From the NCBI RefSeq assembly GCF_005860805.1, contig NZ_VCEJ01000005.1:434001-498000 (forward strand): a stretch of DNA of 64,000 nt. The letters are read 5' to 3'. How positions within the stretch are numbered: position 1 is the first letter of the stretch; every line of letters begins with the position of its first letter. The position numbers were made by a program, and so were the translations under genes. Of the stretch, positions 45,359-54,379 are shown piece by piece. The notes under the pieces are model-generated. The model was not told the DNA's origin and searched no databases. It saw only the letters and a program-made list of their open reading frames with translations. The stretch is from Dyadobacter luticola (GTDB lineage Bacteria > Bacteroidota > Bacteroidia > Cytophagales > Spirosomataceae).

Positions 45359-45735
45359 CAAGCAACAGCCGTCCGTGTTTCCACCCAGCTGATAATCCGT
45401 TCCGCTTCTTCGAGGCCAAGTTTTGCCAGATCGGCATTTCTGGCACCATCGTATGCCATATCCAAATGCAACACCTGGTAAGCCGTCGAGAAAGAATTCA
45501 GCACTTTTTTGTCCATAGATGCTAATTGTTGTTTGTACCAATCTACATCTTTCCGGCCTTTTGTTTTCTTCCCAAAAAGGTCATCTAAAACCAGCAGAAT
45601 GCCCGTATAAGCTGTATGGCCCGCCATCTTCACGTATTTCGGATCTTCGTAGTAGCCATCTTCCTTCCTGGCCTTTTCTCTTAAAATTTCTTTCGCATTG
45701 CTTAGGTACCTTCTGCCTTCCTGTACTGCGCTCAT
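45358..45735 (-). CDS. DUF5618 family protein
   Basis: About 125 aa from the ATG at 45735 (MSAVQEGRRYLSNAKEILRE). Helical, with KYVKMAGHTAYTGILLVLDDLFG and VDWYKQQLASMDKKVLNSFSTAYQVLHLDM as conserved blocks. I recognise the family as DUF5618; the helix pattern resembles HEPN-like four-helix bundles, but no Rx4-6H RNase motif is evident. Function unknown. It is the first gene of a two-gene unit with the MgtC homologue. Confidence 0.8.
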   Translation of the reverse strand: MSAVQEGRRYLSNAKEILREKARKEDGYYEDPKYVKMAGHTAYTGILLVLDDLFGKKTKGRKDVDWYKQQLASMDKKVLNSFSTAYQVLHLDMAYDGARNADLAKLGLEEAERIISWVETRTAVA

Positions 45736-45931
45736 AAAAAATATTTTTAGTGTATGATTTAGACTCCTCAAATCTACAAAACATTACCGAGTGCCGCATG
45801 GCGTAGGAGTACCAGAATTCTGAGGGGGTTAGCAGTTGCTGGTTTTTGTAACCACTAATTTAATTTGAAAAATTACGTTTATATTGTCCTGATAATCGAT
45901 ACCATCAGCATTACCTAACTACCAGATTTTC

Positions 45932-47458
45932 ATGAAAAGATTGTTTTTGCTTGTCTTTGCATTAATACCATTTGTCCTTTCAGCTGCTCCTAAATACTGG
46001 ATTTACCTGAAAAATAAAGATCTAAATGCAAAGCCGGCAGTTTCTCCTCAAACAATCGAAACACGTCTGAGACTGGGCTTGCCTGCGTCCGAGGATACAG
46101 ATCTTCCAGTGAAAAACGAGTATGAGCAGGCGCTGAAAGGACAATCCGTCAACATTATCAACCGGTCCAAATGGTTGAATGCGGTGTCTGCTACGATGAC
46201 GAGCGAGCAGGTAATGAAGGTGCGGGAAATGGATTTTGTGAAGGAAGTGGTGATGATCGATCCCGGATTTTACATTGCTACTACAAAACCGGTTGAGAAA
46301 GCGCAGATGGCGCCGGTAATGTCGCAGGTGCAGGCTGCCTCCTTTGTAAAAGAAGGCATTACAGCCAAGGATGTAACGATTGGCGTAATTGACGCCGGTT
46401 TTTACGGTGCCGATTCTTCATTTTCCTTGACGCAGATTTTTTCAAATGACAGAATCCTCGGTATCCGCGACTATGTGAAGCCGGGGCGTCCTGGAAAGTT
46501 GCTTTTCAGCACCGCAGAATCATTCTCAGATATGCACGGGACCGAAGTTTTGGCGGCAATTTCGGGCATCGATTTTCAGGACCAGATCCAGTACGGTATG
46601 GCGACGAACGCTAAATTTTATCTGGCAAGAACCGATTATTCAATGCGCGAGTATCGCGGCGAGGAAGATAACTGGATTGCGGCGATGGAGTGGATGGATA
46701 GTCTGGGTGTAAGGTTGATCAATACTTCGCTGGGTTATGCCAAAGGTTTTTCGGACCCGAAAGAAAATTACACGCCGAACCAGATGGACGGCAAAACCAG
46801 CGCAATCACCCGTGCTGCGCAAATTGCTTCGGACAAAAAAGGTTTGATGATCATTGTTTCCGCCGGAAATGAAGGCGATGATAAAACCTGGGAAATCGTT
46901 TCGGCTCCAGCGGATGCAAAAGGTGTTTTATCCGTCGGTGCTACCAATGGAAAGCTTTGGAATAGAATTGGTTACAGCAGCATTGGGCCGGAATCTTTGA
47001 ATTATGTGAAGCCGAATGTTTCCTGCTTCTCTTTATATGGGACTTCCCTTTCTGCGCCGGTGATCACCGGTTTTGCTGCATGTTTGTTGCAGGCAAATCC
47101 AAATCTGACCAACAAAGAGCTGCTTTCGCTGATCGAGAAATCTTCTCATTTATACCCTTACGGCAACAACTTTGTCGGCTACGGCGTGCCGCAGGCTTCT
47201 CGCGCACTAGCCTTGGCAAAAGCGCCTTACTTGCCCAATAATTCCAAGCTCATCAATGCGAAAGGCCGCTCCTGCGAAGTGGATGTGACCAGCGCCGAGC
47301 CGATGGTAGCCATTTACCGCAAGAAAAATGATAAGGATGTTTTGTCGCAGCAGGTGGCCAAAGTCCAGAATGGTAAAATCTCTCTGAAGCGCCAGAACAA
47401 TGAAAAATTCACGACCATCGACCTTCGTGATTATGTGATCGAGGTGGCCTGGGATTAA
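45932..47458 (+). CDS. Secreted subtilisin-like serine protease (S8)
   Basis: 508 aa. Signal peptide (RLFLLVFALIPFVLSAAP), a propeptide-like region (about 20-140) with KYWIYLKNKDLN, then the subtilase domain (about 143-425). Catalytic triad visible: Asp154 (IGVIDAGFYG), His202 (DMHGTEV) and Ser372 (YGTSLSAPV), with the oxyanion asparagine in VSAGNEG. A C-terminal beta region of about 70 aa follows, without a T9SS sorting signature. Probably periplasmic or surface. Divergent from the DUF5618/MgtC pair; its stop is only three bases from the convergent antiporter gene. Confidence 0.92.
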   Translation: MKRLFLLVFALIPFVLSAAPKYWIYLKNKDLNAKPAVSPQTIETRLRLGLPASEDTDLPVKNEYEQALKGQSVNIINRSKWLNAVSATMTSEQVMKVREMDFVKEVVMIDPGFYIATTKPVEKAQMAPVMSQVQAASFVKEGITAKDVTIGVIDAGFYGADSSFSLTQIFSNDRILGIRDYVKPGRPGKLLFSTAESFSDMHGTEVLAAISGIDFQDQIQYGMATNAKFYLARTDYSMREYRGEEDNWIAAMEWMDSLGVRLINTSLGYAKGFSDPKENYTPNQMDGKTSAITRAAQIASDKKGLMIIVSAGNEGDDKTWEIVSAPADAKGVLSVGATNGKLWNRIGYSSIGPESLNYVKPNVSCFSLYGTSLSAPVITGFAACLLQANPNLTNKELLSLIEKSSHLYPYGNNFVGYGVPQASRALALAKAPYLPNNSKLINAKGRSCEVDVTSAEPMVAIYRKKNDKDVLSQQVAKVQNGKISLKRQNNEKFTTIDLRDYVIEVAWD

Positions 47459-47461
47459 AAT

Positions 47462-49060
47462 CTAGGGCGATTTTCTGAGACGGGCTTCTTCCAGGTCCAG
47501 CTCGCGTTCTTTCACTTTAATTAGCTCGTCGGAACAAACCCGCTCGCGTCGGAGCTTGGTAATTTCCACCCGTTTTATATCAATGATTTCCAGCAGCATG
47601 GTCCGGTACTTCCTGACCATGCTTTTTGATGGCGTATCTTCCAGATGGAGCATTTTGGAGTCGGCCATCTGAATGATCTTTTCGTACCGGTTTTTCAGCA
47701 TTTGAAATGGTTCAAACTCCTGTATCTCACCGTCGTAATTAGACCGCATGAAATCCAGGCTAACCGTCGCTAGTCTCGAATTCATCATCGCATTCTGCTC
47801 TTCCAGGTTCTCGCCGTCGTCTTCAATGTTGAGCCAGCGCAAAATCACTGGTAAGCTCAAACCCTGGATAACCAGTGTAAAAAGGATTACGACAAATGTG
47901 ATGAACAGTACCAAATCCCTGTGCGGGAATGGTTTTCCCTCTAACAATAATGGAACTGAAAGTGCAGAAGCCAACGACACGACGCCCCGCATTCCACTCC
48001 ATGCCACGACAAATACCGTTTTCCAGCTGGGGTGCTTTTCTCTTAACCGAACGCCTTTTGAAAAAATACGGGGCAGATACGTGGCAGGGTAAACCCAGAT
48101 AATCCTGACCAGAATAGCCGCAAGGCTGATGACAACCGCATAGAAAATAACCTCATAAAGGTTGTAAGTTTCCAGCCCTGTCATGACTTCCGGGAGTTGC
48201 AGGCCGATCATGATAAAGACGATGCCATTTAAAAGAAATATTACTGTTTCCCACACATAAGTACTCTGAATGCGAGATTGGTAAGAAAAGATTTCGTGTG
48301 CGCGGAAACTCAGAAATAGCCCTCCGCTTACCACGGCCAGCACACCGGAACTGTGAAAATGTTCTGCGCCAATGTACATTAAGTAAGGCGAAATGAATGT
48401 CAGTGCCGTGTCAATACTGGGTGTGGTGGGCAGAAAACGATGGACCAGGTAGAGCACATGCGCGATGGCGAGTCCAATGATAATCCCGAGGCCTGCAACC
48501 TTGAAAAAGTCCATGCCGGTTTGCAAAAGATCAAACTGCACCGCGGCAGGAACAGTGGCCAGCGCAACCCGCAGCACGATCAATGACGAAGCATCATTTA
48601 CGAGACTTTCCCCTTCCAGAATGGTTACAATGCGTTTCGGGACTTTTAAACCCTGCAAAACGGAAGTTGCTGCAACCGCGTCCGGCGGGGATATGACGCC
48701 GCCCAAAACGAAACCCATCGCCAGTGAAAAACCTGGGATCATGGCATGGGAAAGATAGGCGACTGCAGTTGCGGTAAAAACAACAAGCCCGATAGAGAGC
48801 ATCAGGATGGGTCGGCGCCAGAACCAGAAATCTTTCCAGGAAGTATTCCAGGCGGCCATATATAAAAGCGGCGGCAGGAAAATGAGGAATACCAGATCGG
48901 GTTCCAACTGCAAATGCGGCATGCCTGGTACAAAACTGATCAGCAGGCCAGCGATCACCAGGAAAATAGGGTAGGAAATACCGATTTTTTCGCTCACCAT
49001 CGTGAGCATTGATACGATAAAAAGCAGTGAAATAATGAGCAATAAATTGTCCAGGATCAT
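47462..49060 (-). CDS. Na+/H+ antiporter, CPA1 family
   Basis: 532 aa with about 12 membrane helices (residues 1-400) and a cytosolic helical tail of about 130 aa. Typical features: PDLVFLIFLPPLLYMAAWNTSW, the VLGGVISPPDAVAATSVLQGL motif that contains the ion-binding aspartate, ILEGESLVNDASSLIVLRVAL, and VVAWSGMRGVVSLASALSVP. It exchanges sodium (or potassium) for protons for pH and salt homeostasis. Monocistronic. Confidence 0.94.
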   Translation of the reverse strand: MILDNLLLIISLLFIVSMLTMVSEKIGISYPIFLVIAGLLISFVPGMPHLQLEPDLVFLIFLPPLLYMAAWNTSWKDFWFWRRPILMLSIGLVVFTATAVAYLSHAMIPGFSLAMGFVLGGVISPPDAVAATSVLQGLKVPKRIVTILEGESLVNDASSLIVLRVALATVPAAVQFDLLQTGMDFFKVAGLGIIIGLAIAHVLYLVHRFLPTTPSIDTALTFISPYLMYIGAEHFHSSGVLAVVSGGLFLSFRAHEIFSYQSRIQSTYVWETVIFLLNGIVFIMIGLQLPEVMTGLETYNLYEVIFYAVVISLAAILVRIIWVYPATYLPRIFSKGVRLREKHPSWKTVFVVAWSGMRGVVSLASALSVPLLLEGKPFPHRDLVLFITFVVILFTLVIQGLSLPVILRWLNIEDDGENLEEQNAMMNSRLATVSLDFMRSNYDGEIQEFEPFQMLKNRYEKIIQMADSKMLHLEDTPSKSMVRKYRTMLLEIIDIKRVEITKLRRERVCSDELIKVKERELDLEEARLRKSP

Positions 49061-49184
49061 GTTATGCGATAGAGGTTCTTGAGTATAAAAGTATGCAATC
49101 CTTCATTTTACATCTATTAACTTCCGTGTGGGCACGAGCACGCAAAATGATTTTTTGGTTTTTCATTAGCAGAAAAGTTTCAGA

Positions 49185-49216
49185 TTTGCTTATCTTTATT
49201 GCCATTAATAATGTTG
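49185..49216 (+). promoter_or_regulatory. Candidate promoter of the Gfo/Idh/MocA gene
   Basis: TTTG at 49185-49188, 20-base spacer, TAATGTTG at 49209-49216, one mismatch from TAnnTTTG. Leader of about 60 bases to the ATG at 49281. Confidence 0.45.
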
Positions 49217-49280
49217 AATCTGTGGCAGTATACTAAAAATTAAAAATTTCAGTAAATCTATCACCTAATCCCTATTTACA

Positions 49281-50570
49281 ATGAGTACTTCTCGCAGAGA
49301 TGTTCTGAAAATGGCGGGCATGGCACTTGCAGGCAGCACTTTACCAGCCGTTACAATTATCAATCCCAATCGTGCTTTTGCCGGTACCAACGCTGAAACC
49401 CTTAAAATTGGTTTGATCGGCTGCGGCGGACGCGGATCGGGCGCAGCCAACCAGGCTTTGAAAGCTGACCCTAATGTTGTCCTTTGGGCGATGGGGGATA
49501 TTTTTAAAGATAAAATGGACGCATCTCTTGAGAACCTTACCAAAGTACATGGTCCCAAGGTGAAAGTAGATGAAGGCCATAAATTCATCGGATTTGATGC
49601 TTATAAAAAAGTGCTTGAATCGGGTGTGGATGTAGTGCTTCTGGCGACGCCTCCGCATTTCCGTCCTGAGCATTTGACTGCTGCTATAAATGCTGGCAAG
49701 CACGTTTTCTGCGAAAAACCGGTTGCAGTGGATGCACCAGGCGTTCGTAAAGTGCTAGACGCTGCGAAACTGGCGAAACAAAAGAATGTTTCTTTAATGT
49801 CCGGCTTCTGCTGGAGATACCACGAGCCAAAACGCGCCAGCTTCTCACGCATCCTGGACGGCGCGGTAGGAGATATCACGGCAATTTATAATACTTACGA
49901 TACCGGTACATTGTGGTCTTTCCCACGCGTAGCCGGCTGGTCAGACGCCGAATATGTGTTGCGTAACTGGACTTACTATACCTGGCTGGCAGGCGACCAC
50001 ATTGTGGAGCAAGCTGTGCACAGTTTGGATATGATGCAGTGGGCGATGGGCGGTAAAAACCCGGTTTCGGCAGTAGGAACAGGCGGCCGTCAGGTACGTA
50101 CCGATTCCTTGTTCGGTAACATTTTCGACCACTTTGCAGTTACTTACGATTACGAAAATGGTGTGAAAGGTTTCCACCATTCAAGACAGCAGGCCAACTG
50201 TGAAAATAGTTACCTCGTACAAACATTGGGTACAAAAGGTAGCGCGATGGTGAACTGTGCACGTAACGTACACGAGATCACCGGCGCCAATCCATGGAAA
50301 TACGACGGTGTTCAGAATGATATGTATCAGACTGAGCACAACGAATTGTTTGCAGGAATCAGAAGCGGCAAATTTGTGAATGACGGCGAGTTTATGGCTA
50401 CCAGCACATTGACTGCGATCATGGGTAGAATGGCTGCGTATACTGGTAAGCGCATTACCTGGGACGAAGCGATGAACTCAACCGAAAAATTGGGTCCTGA
50501 CGCTTACAGCTTCGATATGAAACCTCCGGTTGTTGAGGTGGCAAAACCAGGTATCACTGCATTCTCCTGA
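49281..50570 (+). CDS. Tat-exported Gfo/Idh/MocA family oxidoreductase
   Basis: 429 aa with a Tat signal (TSRRDVLKMAGMALAGSTLP). NAD(P)-binding Rossmann domain: LKIGLIGCGGRGSGAANQAL; then VDVVLLATPPHFRPEHL, GKHVFCEKPVAVDAPGVRKV with the catalytic EKP, MSGFCWRYHEPK, and AGDHIVEQAVHSLDMMQWAMGG with the histidine pair. Such proteins oxidise sugars or cyclitols; exported Tat members are linked to 3-keto-glycoside metabolism. It is followed six bases later by a TIM-barrel isomerase, clearly an operon. Confidence 0.93.
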   Translation: MSTSRRDVLKMAGMALAGSTLPAVTIINPNRAFAGTNAETLKIGLIGCGGRGSGAANQALKADPNVVLWAMGDIFKDKMDASLENLTKVHGPKVKVDEGHKFIGFDAYKKVLESGVDVVLLATPPHFRPEHLTAAINAGKHVFCEKPVAVDAPGVRKVLDAAKLAKQKNVSLMSGFCWRYHEPKRASFSRILDGAVGDITAIYNTYDTGTLWSFPRVAGWSDAEYVLRNWTYYTWLAGDHIVEQAVHSLDMMQWAMGGKNPVSAVGTGGRQVRTDSLFGNIFDHFAVTYDYENGVKGFHHSRQQANCENSYLVQTLGTKGSAMVNCARNVHEITGANPWKYDGVQNDMYQTEHNELFAGIRSGKFVNDGEFMATSTLTAIMGRMAAYTGKRITWDEAMNSTEKLGPDAYSFDMKPPVVEVAKPGITAFS

Positions 50571-50576
50571 TCTTTC

Positions 50577-51485
50577 ATGCAGCGTAGAGAATTTATCAAA
50601 AGTACGGCCGTAGCTACCTCAGCTATGGCCGTTACTTCATCTGTGGTATCCGGTGCGATACTGCAGACAGCACCTGCAGCCCCGGCCATGGTGAAGAAGA
50701 GCCTGATGTGGGGTATGGTAAAAGAGGATTTGTCGGTAATGGATAAATTCAAATTACTGAAAGATCTGGGCTACGACGGCGTGGAGCTCGATTCTCCGGA
50801 CAAACTGGACATGAAGGAAGTTTTGGCGGCCAGAGATAAAACCGGTTTGCTGATTCCGGGAACCGTGAATTCGATGCACTGGAAACTGCCTTTATCCGAT
50901 CCTGATCCAAAGAAGCGCGAAGAATGTGCGAAGTCGATTGAAAAAGCTTTGTGGGATACCAAAGAGTACGGCGGAAGCACGGTACTGGTAGTGCCGGGCG
51001 TCGTAAATGCGACGGTTACCTACACTCAGGCTTACGAACGCTCACAGGCTGAAATCCGCAAATTGCTTCCTGTTGCAGAGAAAACCGGCGTGAAAATCGC
51101 GATTGAGAATGTTTGGAACCAGTTTTTGCTAAGTCCGCTCGAAGCTGCGAAGTTTGTCGATGATTTCAACAGCCCGATGGTGGGCTGGTACCTGGATATC
51201 GGCAATGTGCTGCGTTACAGCTGGCCGGTTTCCTGGATCGAAGCATTAAACAAACGCATTCTGAAACTGCATTTGAAAGAATTCAGCCTTAAAAAGCAAA
51301 ATGACGAGGGTTTGTGGAAAGGCTTTGATGTGGAGTTTATGGAGGGCGACAATAATTGGTCCGAAGTAAATAAAGCTTTGCAGAAAGTCGGCTACTCCGG
51401 CTGGGCTTCCGCGGAAGTGTCCGGCGGCGACCGCAAACGGTTACTGACGATCCGCGAAAAGATGGACGAAGTGTTTAAAGCCTGA
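50577..51485 (+). CDS. Tat-exported sugar phosphate isomerase/epimerase-like TIM barrel
   Basis: 302 aa. Tat-like signal MQRREFIKSTAVATSAMAVT, then an AP-endonuclease-2/xylose-isomerase-type TIM barrel: YDGVELDSPDKLD, VKIAIENVWNQFLLSPLEA, VGWYLDIGNVLRYSWPVSWI (DIGN), LHLKEFSL, GWASAEVSGGD, providing Glu/Asp/His metal ligands. Probably isomerises or cleaves a keto-sugar made by the oxidoreductase upstream. The pair ends in a hairpin terminator. Confidence 0.92.
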   Translation: MQRREFIKSTAVATSAMAVTSSVVSGAILQTAPAAPAMVKKSLMWGMVKEDLSVMDKFKLLKDLGYDGVELDSPDKLDMKEVLAARDKTGLLIPGTVNSMHWKLPLSDPDPKKREECAKSIEKALWDTKEYGGSTVLVVPGVVNATVTYTQAYERSQAEIRKLLPVAEKTGVKIAIENVWNQFLLSPLEAAKFVDDFNSPMVGWYLDIGNVLRYSWPVSWIEALNKRILKLHLKEFSLKKQNDEGLWKGFDVEFMEGDNNWSEVNKALQKVGYSGWASAEVSGGDRKRLLTIREKMDEVFKA

Positions 51486-51505
51486 TTTACGGTATTTACA
51501 ATTAG

Positions 51506-51536
51506 CAAAAAAGCCCGGCACCGACCGGGCTTTTTG
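51506..51536 (+). terminator. Terminator after the oxidoreductase/isomerase pair
   Basis: AAAAAAGCCCGG / CCGGGCTTTTT stem with a six-base loop and T-run. Confidence 0.8.
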
Positions 51537-51626
51537 TTTATCCAAAAAATTCGGAAAAGTGAAAAACCGGGTATGGAAAAGAGCGGTAAAATAGCCATCT
51601 TGCGACACCTTACTCTATCCCACACT

Positions 51627-52208
51627 ATGTATTCTGAACTGGTTTCTTCCCTTTCAGGCCTTCTGCCTATCAGCGACACAATCTGCGCGCAACTCCTCCA
51701 AAAATTCAAAATCATCCATGTTCGCAAAGGGAAGCTGCTCCTTTCCGATGGCGAAATTTGTGATAAACTATGGTTTGTAAAAACAGGTCTTGTCAGAGGA
51801 TATCAGCTTGTCAACAACCTGGAAGGTACATTCGATGTGACGGAATGGTTTGCAAAGGAAAATGACTTCTTCCACGCATCCGACAGCTTCGTAAACCAGG
51901 TACCGGCATGTGAATACATTGAAGTACTGGAAACCTCCACATTGATCTATGTTTCCCGTCATGACCTCTACCAATTATACAGCGAGCATCCCGAAATGTG
52001 CTGCCTAGGCAGGATCATCGCCGAGCGCGCGCTGCTAGCCCATAAAAAGTTGCTGCGCGACATGCGGATACTCTCGGCCCCACAAAAATTTGAAGCTTTC
52101 CGCGGCCACTCGAAAGAATTAATTGCCCGCGTCCCTCAAAAATACATCGCCTCCTACCTCGGCATTTCCGAGAATTACGTCAGCAAACTGAAAGCGAAAT
52201 ACCTCTGA
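51627..52208 (+). CDS. Crp/Fnr family transcription regulator
   Basis: About 193 aa from the ATG at 51627 (MYSELVSSLSGLLP); an ATG at 51573 is possible, but the family usually starts here. N-terminal cyclic-nucleotide-like beta barrel (ICAQLLQKFKIIHVRKGKLLLSDGEICDKLWFVKTG, ECIEVLETSTLIYVSRHDLYQLY) and a C-terminal winged helix (ARVPQKYIASYLGISENYVSKLKAKYL). No iron-sulfur cysteine set, so not an oxygen-sensing FNR. Ligand and targets unknown; the next genes (barrel and decayed cargo) are the nearest candidates. Confidence 0.88.
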   Translation: MYSELVSSLSGLLPISDTICAQLLQKFKIIHVRKGKLLLSDGEICDKLWFVKTGLVRGYQLVNNLEGTFDVTEWFAKENDFFHASDSFVNQVPACEYIEVLETSTLIYVSRHDLYQLYSEHPEMCCLGRIIAERALLAHKKLLRDMRILSAPQKFEAFRGHSKELIARVPQKYIASYLGISENYVSKLKAKYL

Positions 52209-52303
52209 ATTTTCTGGGTTTTTGTAGGTTGAAAAGCTGGGTTTTTGCAGGATGAGTGTCATTTATCCGTGGTTTCTTTGTGCTAAGCAAATCAAACCCG
52301 GTT

Positions 52304-52963
52304 ATGCAAAAACTATCTGCTTTTTTACTCGCAGCAATGTATTTTTCTGTAAATGCAGCATTCGCACAGCAGCCAATTGAGAAACCTCCCGAAAAGACTA
52401 AGTTTAACAACAAGGATTTGACTGCCTTTAAGTGGGATGCAAGCTTGAACGTCTATCAGTTATTCAGAAGCGGCTCTGGCACTCTGATGCTGAGATATGC
52501 TCCACATAAAAACGGGGCATACAGGTTATCGCTGGGTTTGCTGAACTCTGGTACAAATAAATATCAGGTATATCAAGATTCACTTGGCAGCCCTAGTACA
52601 GATCCCTATGTTTTCAGAAAGATTGGAAGAGCACTGGAAATTCAACTTGGATATGAACGTCAAAAGAATGTTGGAAGGCACCAATTATTTTTCGGTATGG
52701 ACGCTCAGGCTTATTATTCGTACGATCATTCACAGCCATCCATGATTTTGCCCATACGAATGTATGTTTTATCCGCGATACCTTTTGTCGGAATTAAATA
52801 CAGAATTCTAAATCGTCTTTCAGTTTCCGCAGAGACTGGCGCTTCATTTTCCGTTCGACTTTATCGAAACCTGGATTTTGATAAAAATATCATCGCAAAG
52901 CAGACCGGCTACTTTTTAAGCTTTGAATCGCTCAGAGTAATAAACCTATCCTACCACTTTTAA
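52304..52963 (+). CDS. Putative outer-membrane beta-barrel protein
   Basis: About 219 aa from the ATG at 52304. Signal peptide SAFLLAAMYFSVNAAFAQ, a short linker (QPIEKPPEKTKFNNKD), then alternating strands (TLMLRYAPHKNGAYRLSLGL, ALEIQLGYERQKNVGRHQLFFGMDAQAYYSYD, FVGIKYRILNRLSVSAETGASFSVRLY) and a final SLRVINLSYHF ending in phenylalanine as barrels do. No named family. It comes 95 bases after the Crp-type gene and 11 bases before the cargo pseudogene. Confidence 0.65.
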   Translation: MQKLSAFLLAAMYFSVNAAFAQQPIEKPPEKTKFNNKDLTAFKWDASLNVYQLFRSGSGTLMLRYAPHKNGAYRLSLGLLNSGTNKYQVYQDSLGSPSTDPYVFRKIGRALEIQLGYERQKNVGRHQLFFGMDAQAYYSYDHSQPSMILPIRMYVLSAIPFVGIKYRILNRLSVSAETGASFSVRLYRNLDFDKNIIAKQTGYFLSFESLRVINLSYHF

Positions 52964-52974
52964 AATTGAAACAC

Positions 52975-53757
52975 ATGAATTATCTATTTAAGACTTTAAC
53001 TTTTTTCTTATTGAATCTGCTATCATTTAATTCGAGCTTATTCGGTCAGACAATCAATATAACTTGTGGGCCTCAAGGCTGTGTCGGTGCTACACCAGGC
53101 CCTACTTTGGAAGCTTATCTGGCTGATATGACAAATTTTACCAGTTGTAACAATGGTAGCTCATGCAGGTATAAGTGGGAGGTTACAAACGGAATTATTA
53201 TTGCCAGTAATTCAACCACTTATGAGGGTGATGGTAAAAATTCAATCACCGTGAAATGGAACCGCAAATTCTTCTGTTTGCGCGCTGAGCTCCTCTCAAA
53301 GCAAATCTATCCATGTTAAACGCAGCGCCCCAAAACCCGCTTCCCTACTCGTAACTGCCAACGGTGGCAGCTCGCCGGATTTTATGTGTAATGGTGCAGG
53401 AGTAATGTTAAATGCCTATACCAGCGAACCTGGGACGGTCTTTGGGAACTGGAAAACGAGCGATCAATTTTGAATGGGAATGGTGGCTCGGCTTATTTTA
53501 ATTCTTATGTGAACAATTGTTACGGGATCGATATTATGGTAAGTAACTGTTTTGGGGCCGTGCAGAAGGGTATTACCATTTGTGTTGATAATTGCGCCAA
53601 GCCGATGCCGGTATTTAGTGTATTCCCGAATCCGGCTTCGGATTATCTGAACATTGTGTTTGAAGAAGTTACGGATATTGCGAGTTTGCCTGCAACATTG
53701 AAAATGTACAGCGAGTCCAGCCAGCAGGAAGCGAAGGCGATGGATTTGGCAGACGTC
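52975..53757 (+). pseudogene. Decayed T9SS cargo gene (two frameshifts, truncated sorting domain)
   Basis: The first frame (ATG 52975) has a signal peptide (TLTFFLLNLLSFNSSLFGQ) and a domain with TCGPQGCVG and SCRYKWEVTNG, up to VKW at about 53257. There the reading continues in the +1 frame: TANSSVCALSSSQSKSIHVK...TSEPGTVFGNWKTSDQF, to a stop at 53471. A second shift, at a T-run near 53468-53470, continues it as NGNGGSAYFNSYVNNCYGID...VDNCAKPMPVFSVFPNPASD, a type A T9SS sorting domain that breaks off after about 50 residues near 53757, where the convergent lipoprotein gene begins. Taken together it is a former secreted cargo gene. Sequencing error could explain one shift but not the truncation. 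Confidence 0.75.
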
Positions 53758-53776
53758 TGTTCCTCCGCTCATTCTT

Positions 53777-54244
53777 TTACTTCTTCACCTTGTAGCGCGT
53801 CCGCGCATAGTGCCTCAAAGTCTTTATTTTAAGCTGCTTGTCTTCCACAGCCACTGACTTATATTCTTTGAAAACGCCTTTTTTATCCAGAAAACCCACA
53901 ATGCACGATTGCTCCGCAGGGCCTTTCTGAATTTCAACCTTCGGCATAATTCCGAAATTCGGGATTTTTAATGTATCCTCGGCATCTAACTCCATGTATT
54001 TGATTTTCATTAAATAAGTGAATGTTTGCCCGGTTTCGAAAACTTCCACGGCGAAACGCCAGTCATTGTACGGATCTTTCACTTTTTCACTGTACGCCGC
54101 CACCGGACCGGCTTGCACCTTTTCCCGCGTCAGGGGAATGGTATCATTGATCACCGTGTAACCGGAATCGCCCTCCTGTTTTTGATCCGATTTTTGCTGG
54201 CAGGCGGCAAATGTGAGCAGAAAAATAAAGATGCAGTACTTCAT
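53777..54244 (-). CDS. Small lipoprotein of unknown function
   Basis: About 155 aa from the ATG at 54244: lipoprotein signal YCIFIFLLTFAAC (Cys15), then QQKSDQKQEGD. The mature part reads as a beta-rich domain (YNDWRFAVEVFETGQTFTYLMKIKYMEL, NFGIMPKVEIQKGPAEQSCIVGFLDKKGVFKEYKSVAVEDK) with a basic C-terminus. No family recognised. It is convergent with the cargo pseudogene and nearly touches its broken end. Confidence 0.75.
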   Translation of the reverse strand: MKYCIFIFLLTFAACQQKSDQKQEGDSGYTVINDTIPLTREKVQAGPVAAYSEKVKDPYNDWRFAVEVFETGQTFTYLMKIKYMELDAEDTLKIPNFGIMPKVEIQKGPAEQSCIVGFLDKKGVFKEYKSVAVEDKQLKIKTLRHYARTRYKVKK

Positions 54245-54379
54245 TTCAATAGAAACTTGGTTTTGAGTTGTGAGCTGGTTTTGCAATATACTTTTGTTAT
54301 TTGCACGAAATGAAATATTTTACTCTCCGCTTTGTAAATAAATTATTACCAATCCTGCCTCTCCCGCGCCCCTGATCTT

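Noticed and set aside
45359-45541. N-terminal extension of the MgtC gene
   Set aside because: The extension lies entirely in the DUF5618 gene, in another frame, and lacks MgtC features.
51534-51626. N-terminal extension of the Crp-family gene
   Set aside because: It begins in the upstream terminator's T-run, and the family alignment pattern starts at the ATG at 51627.
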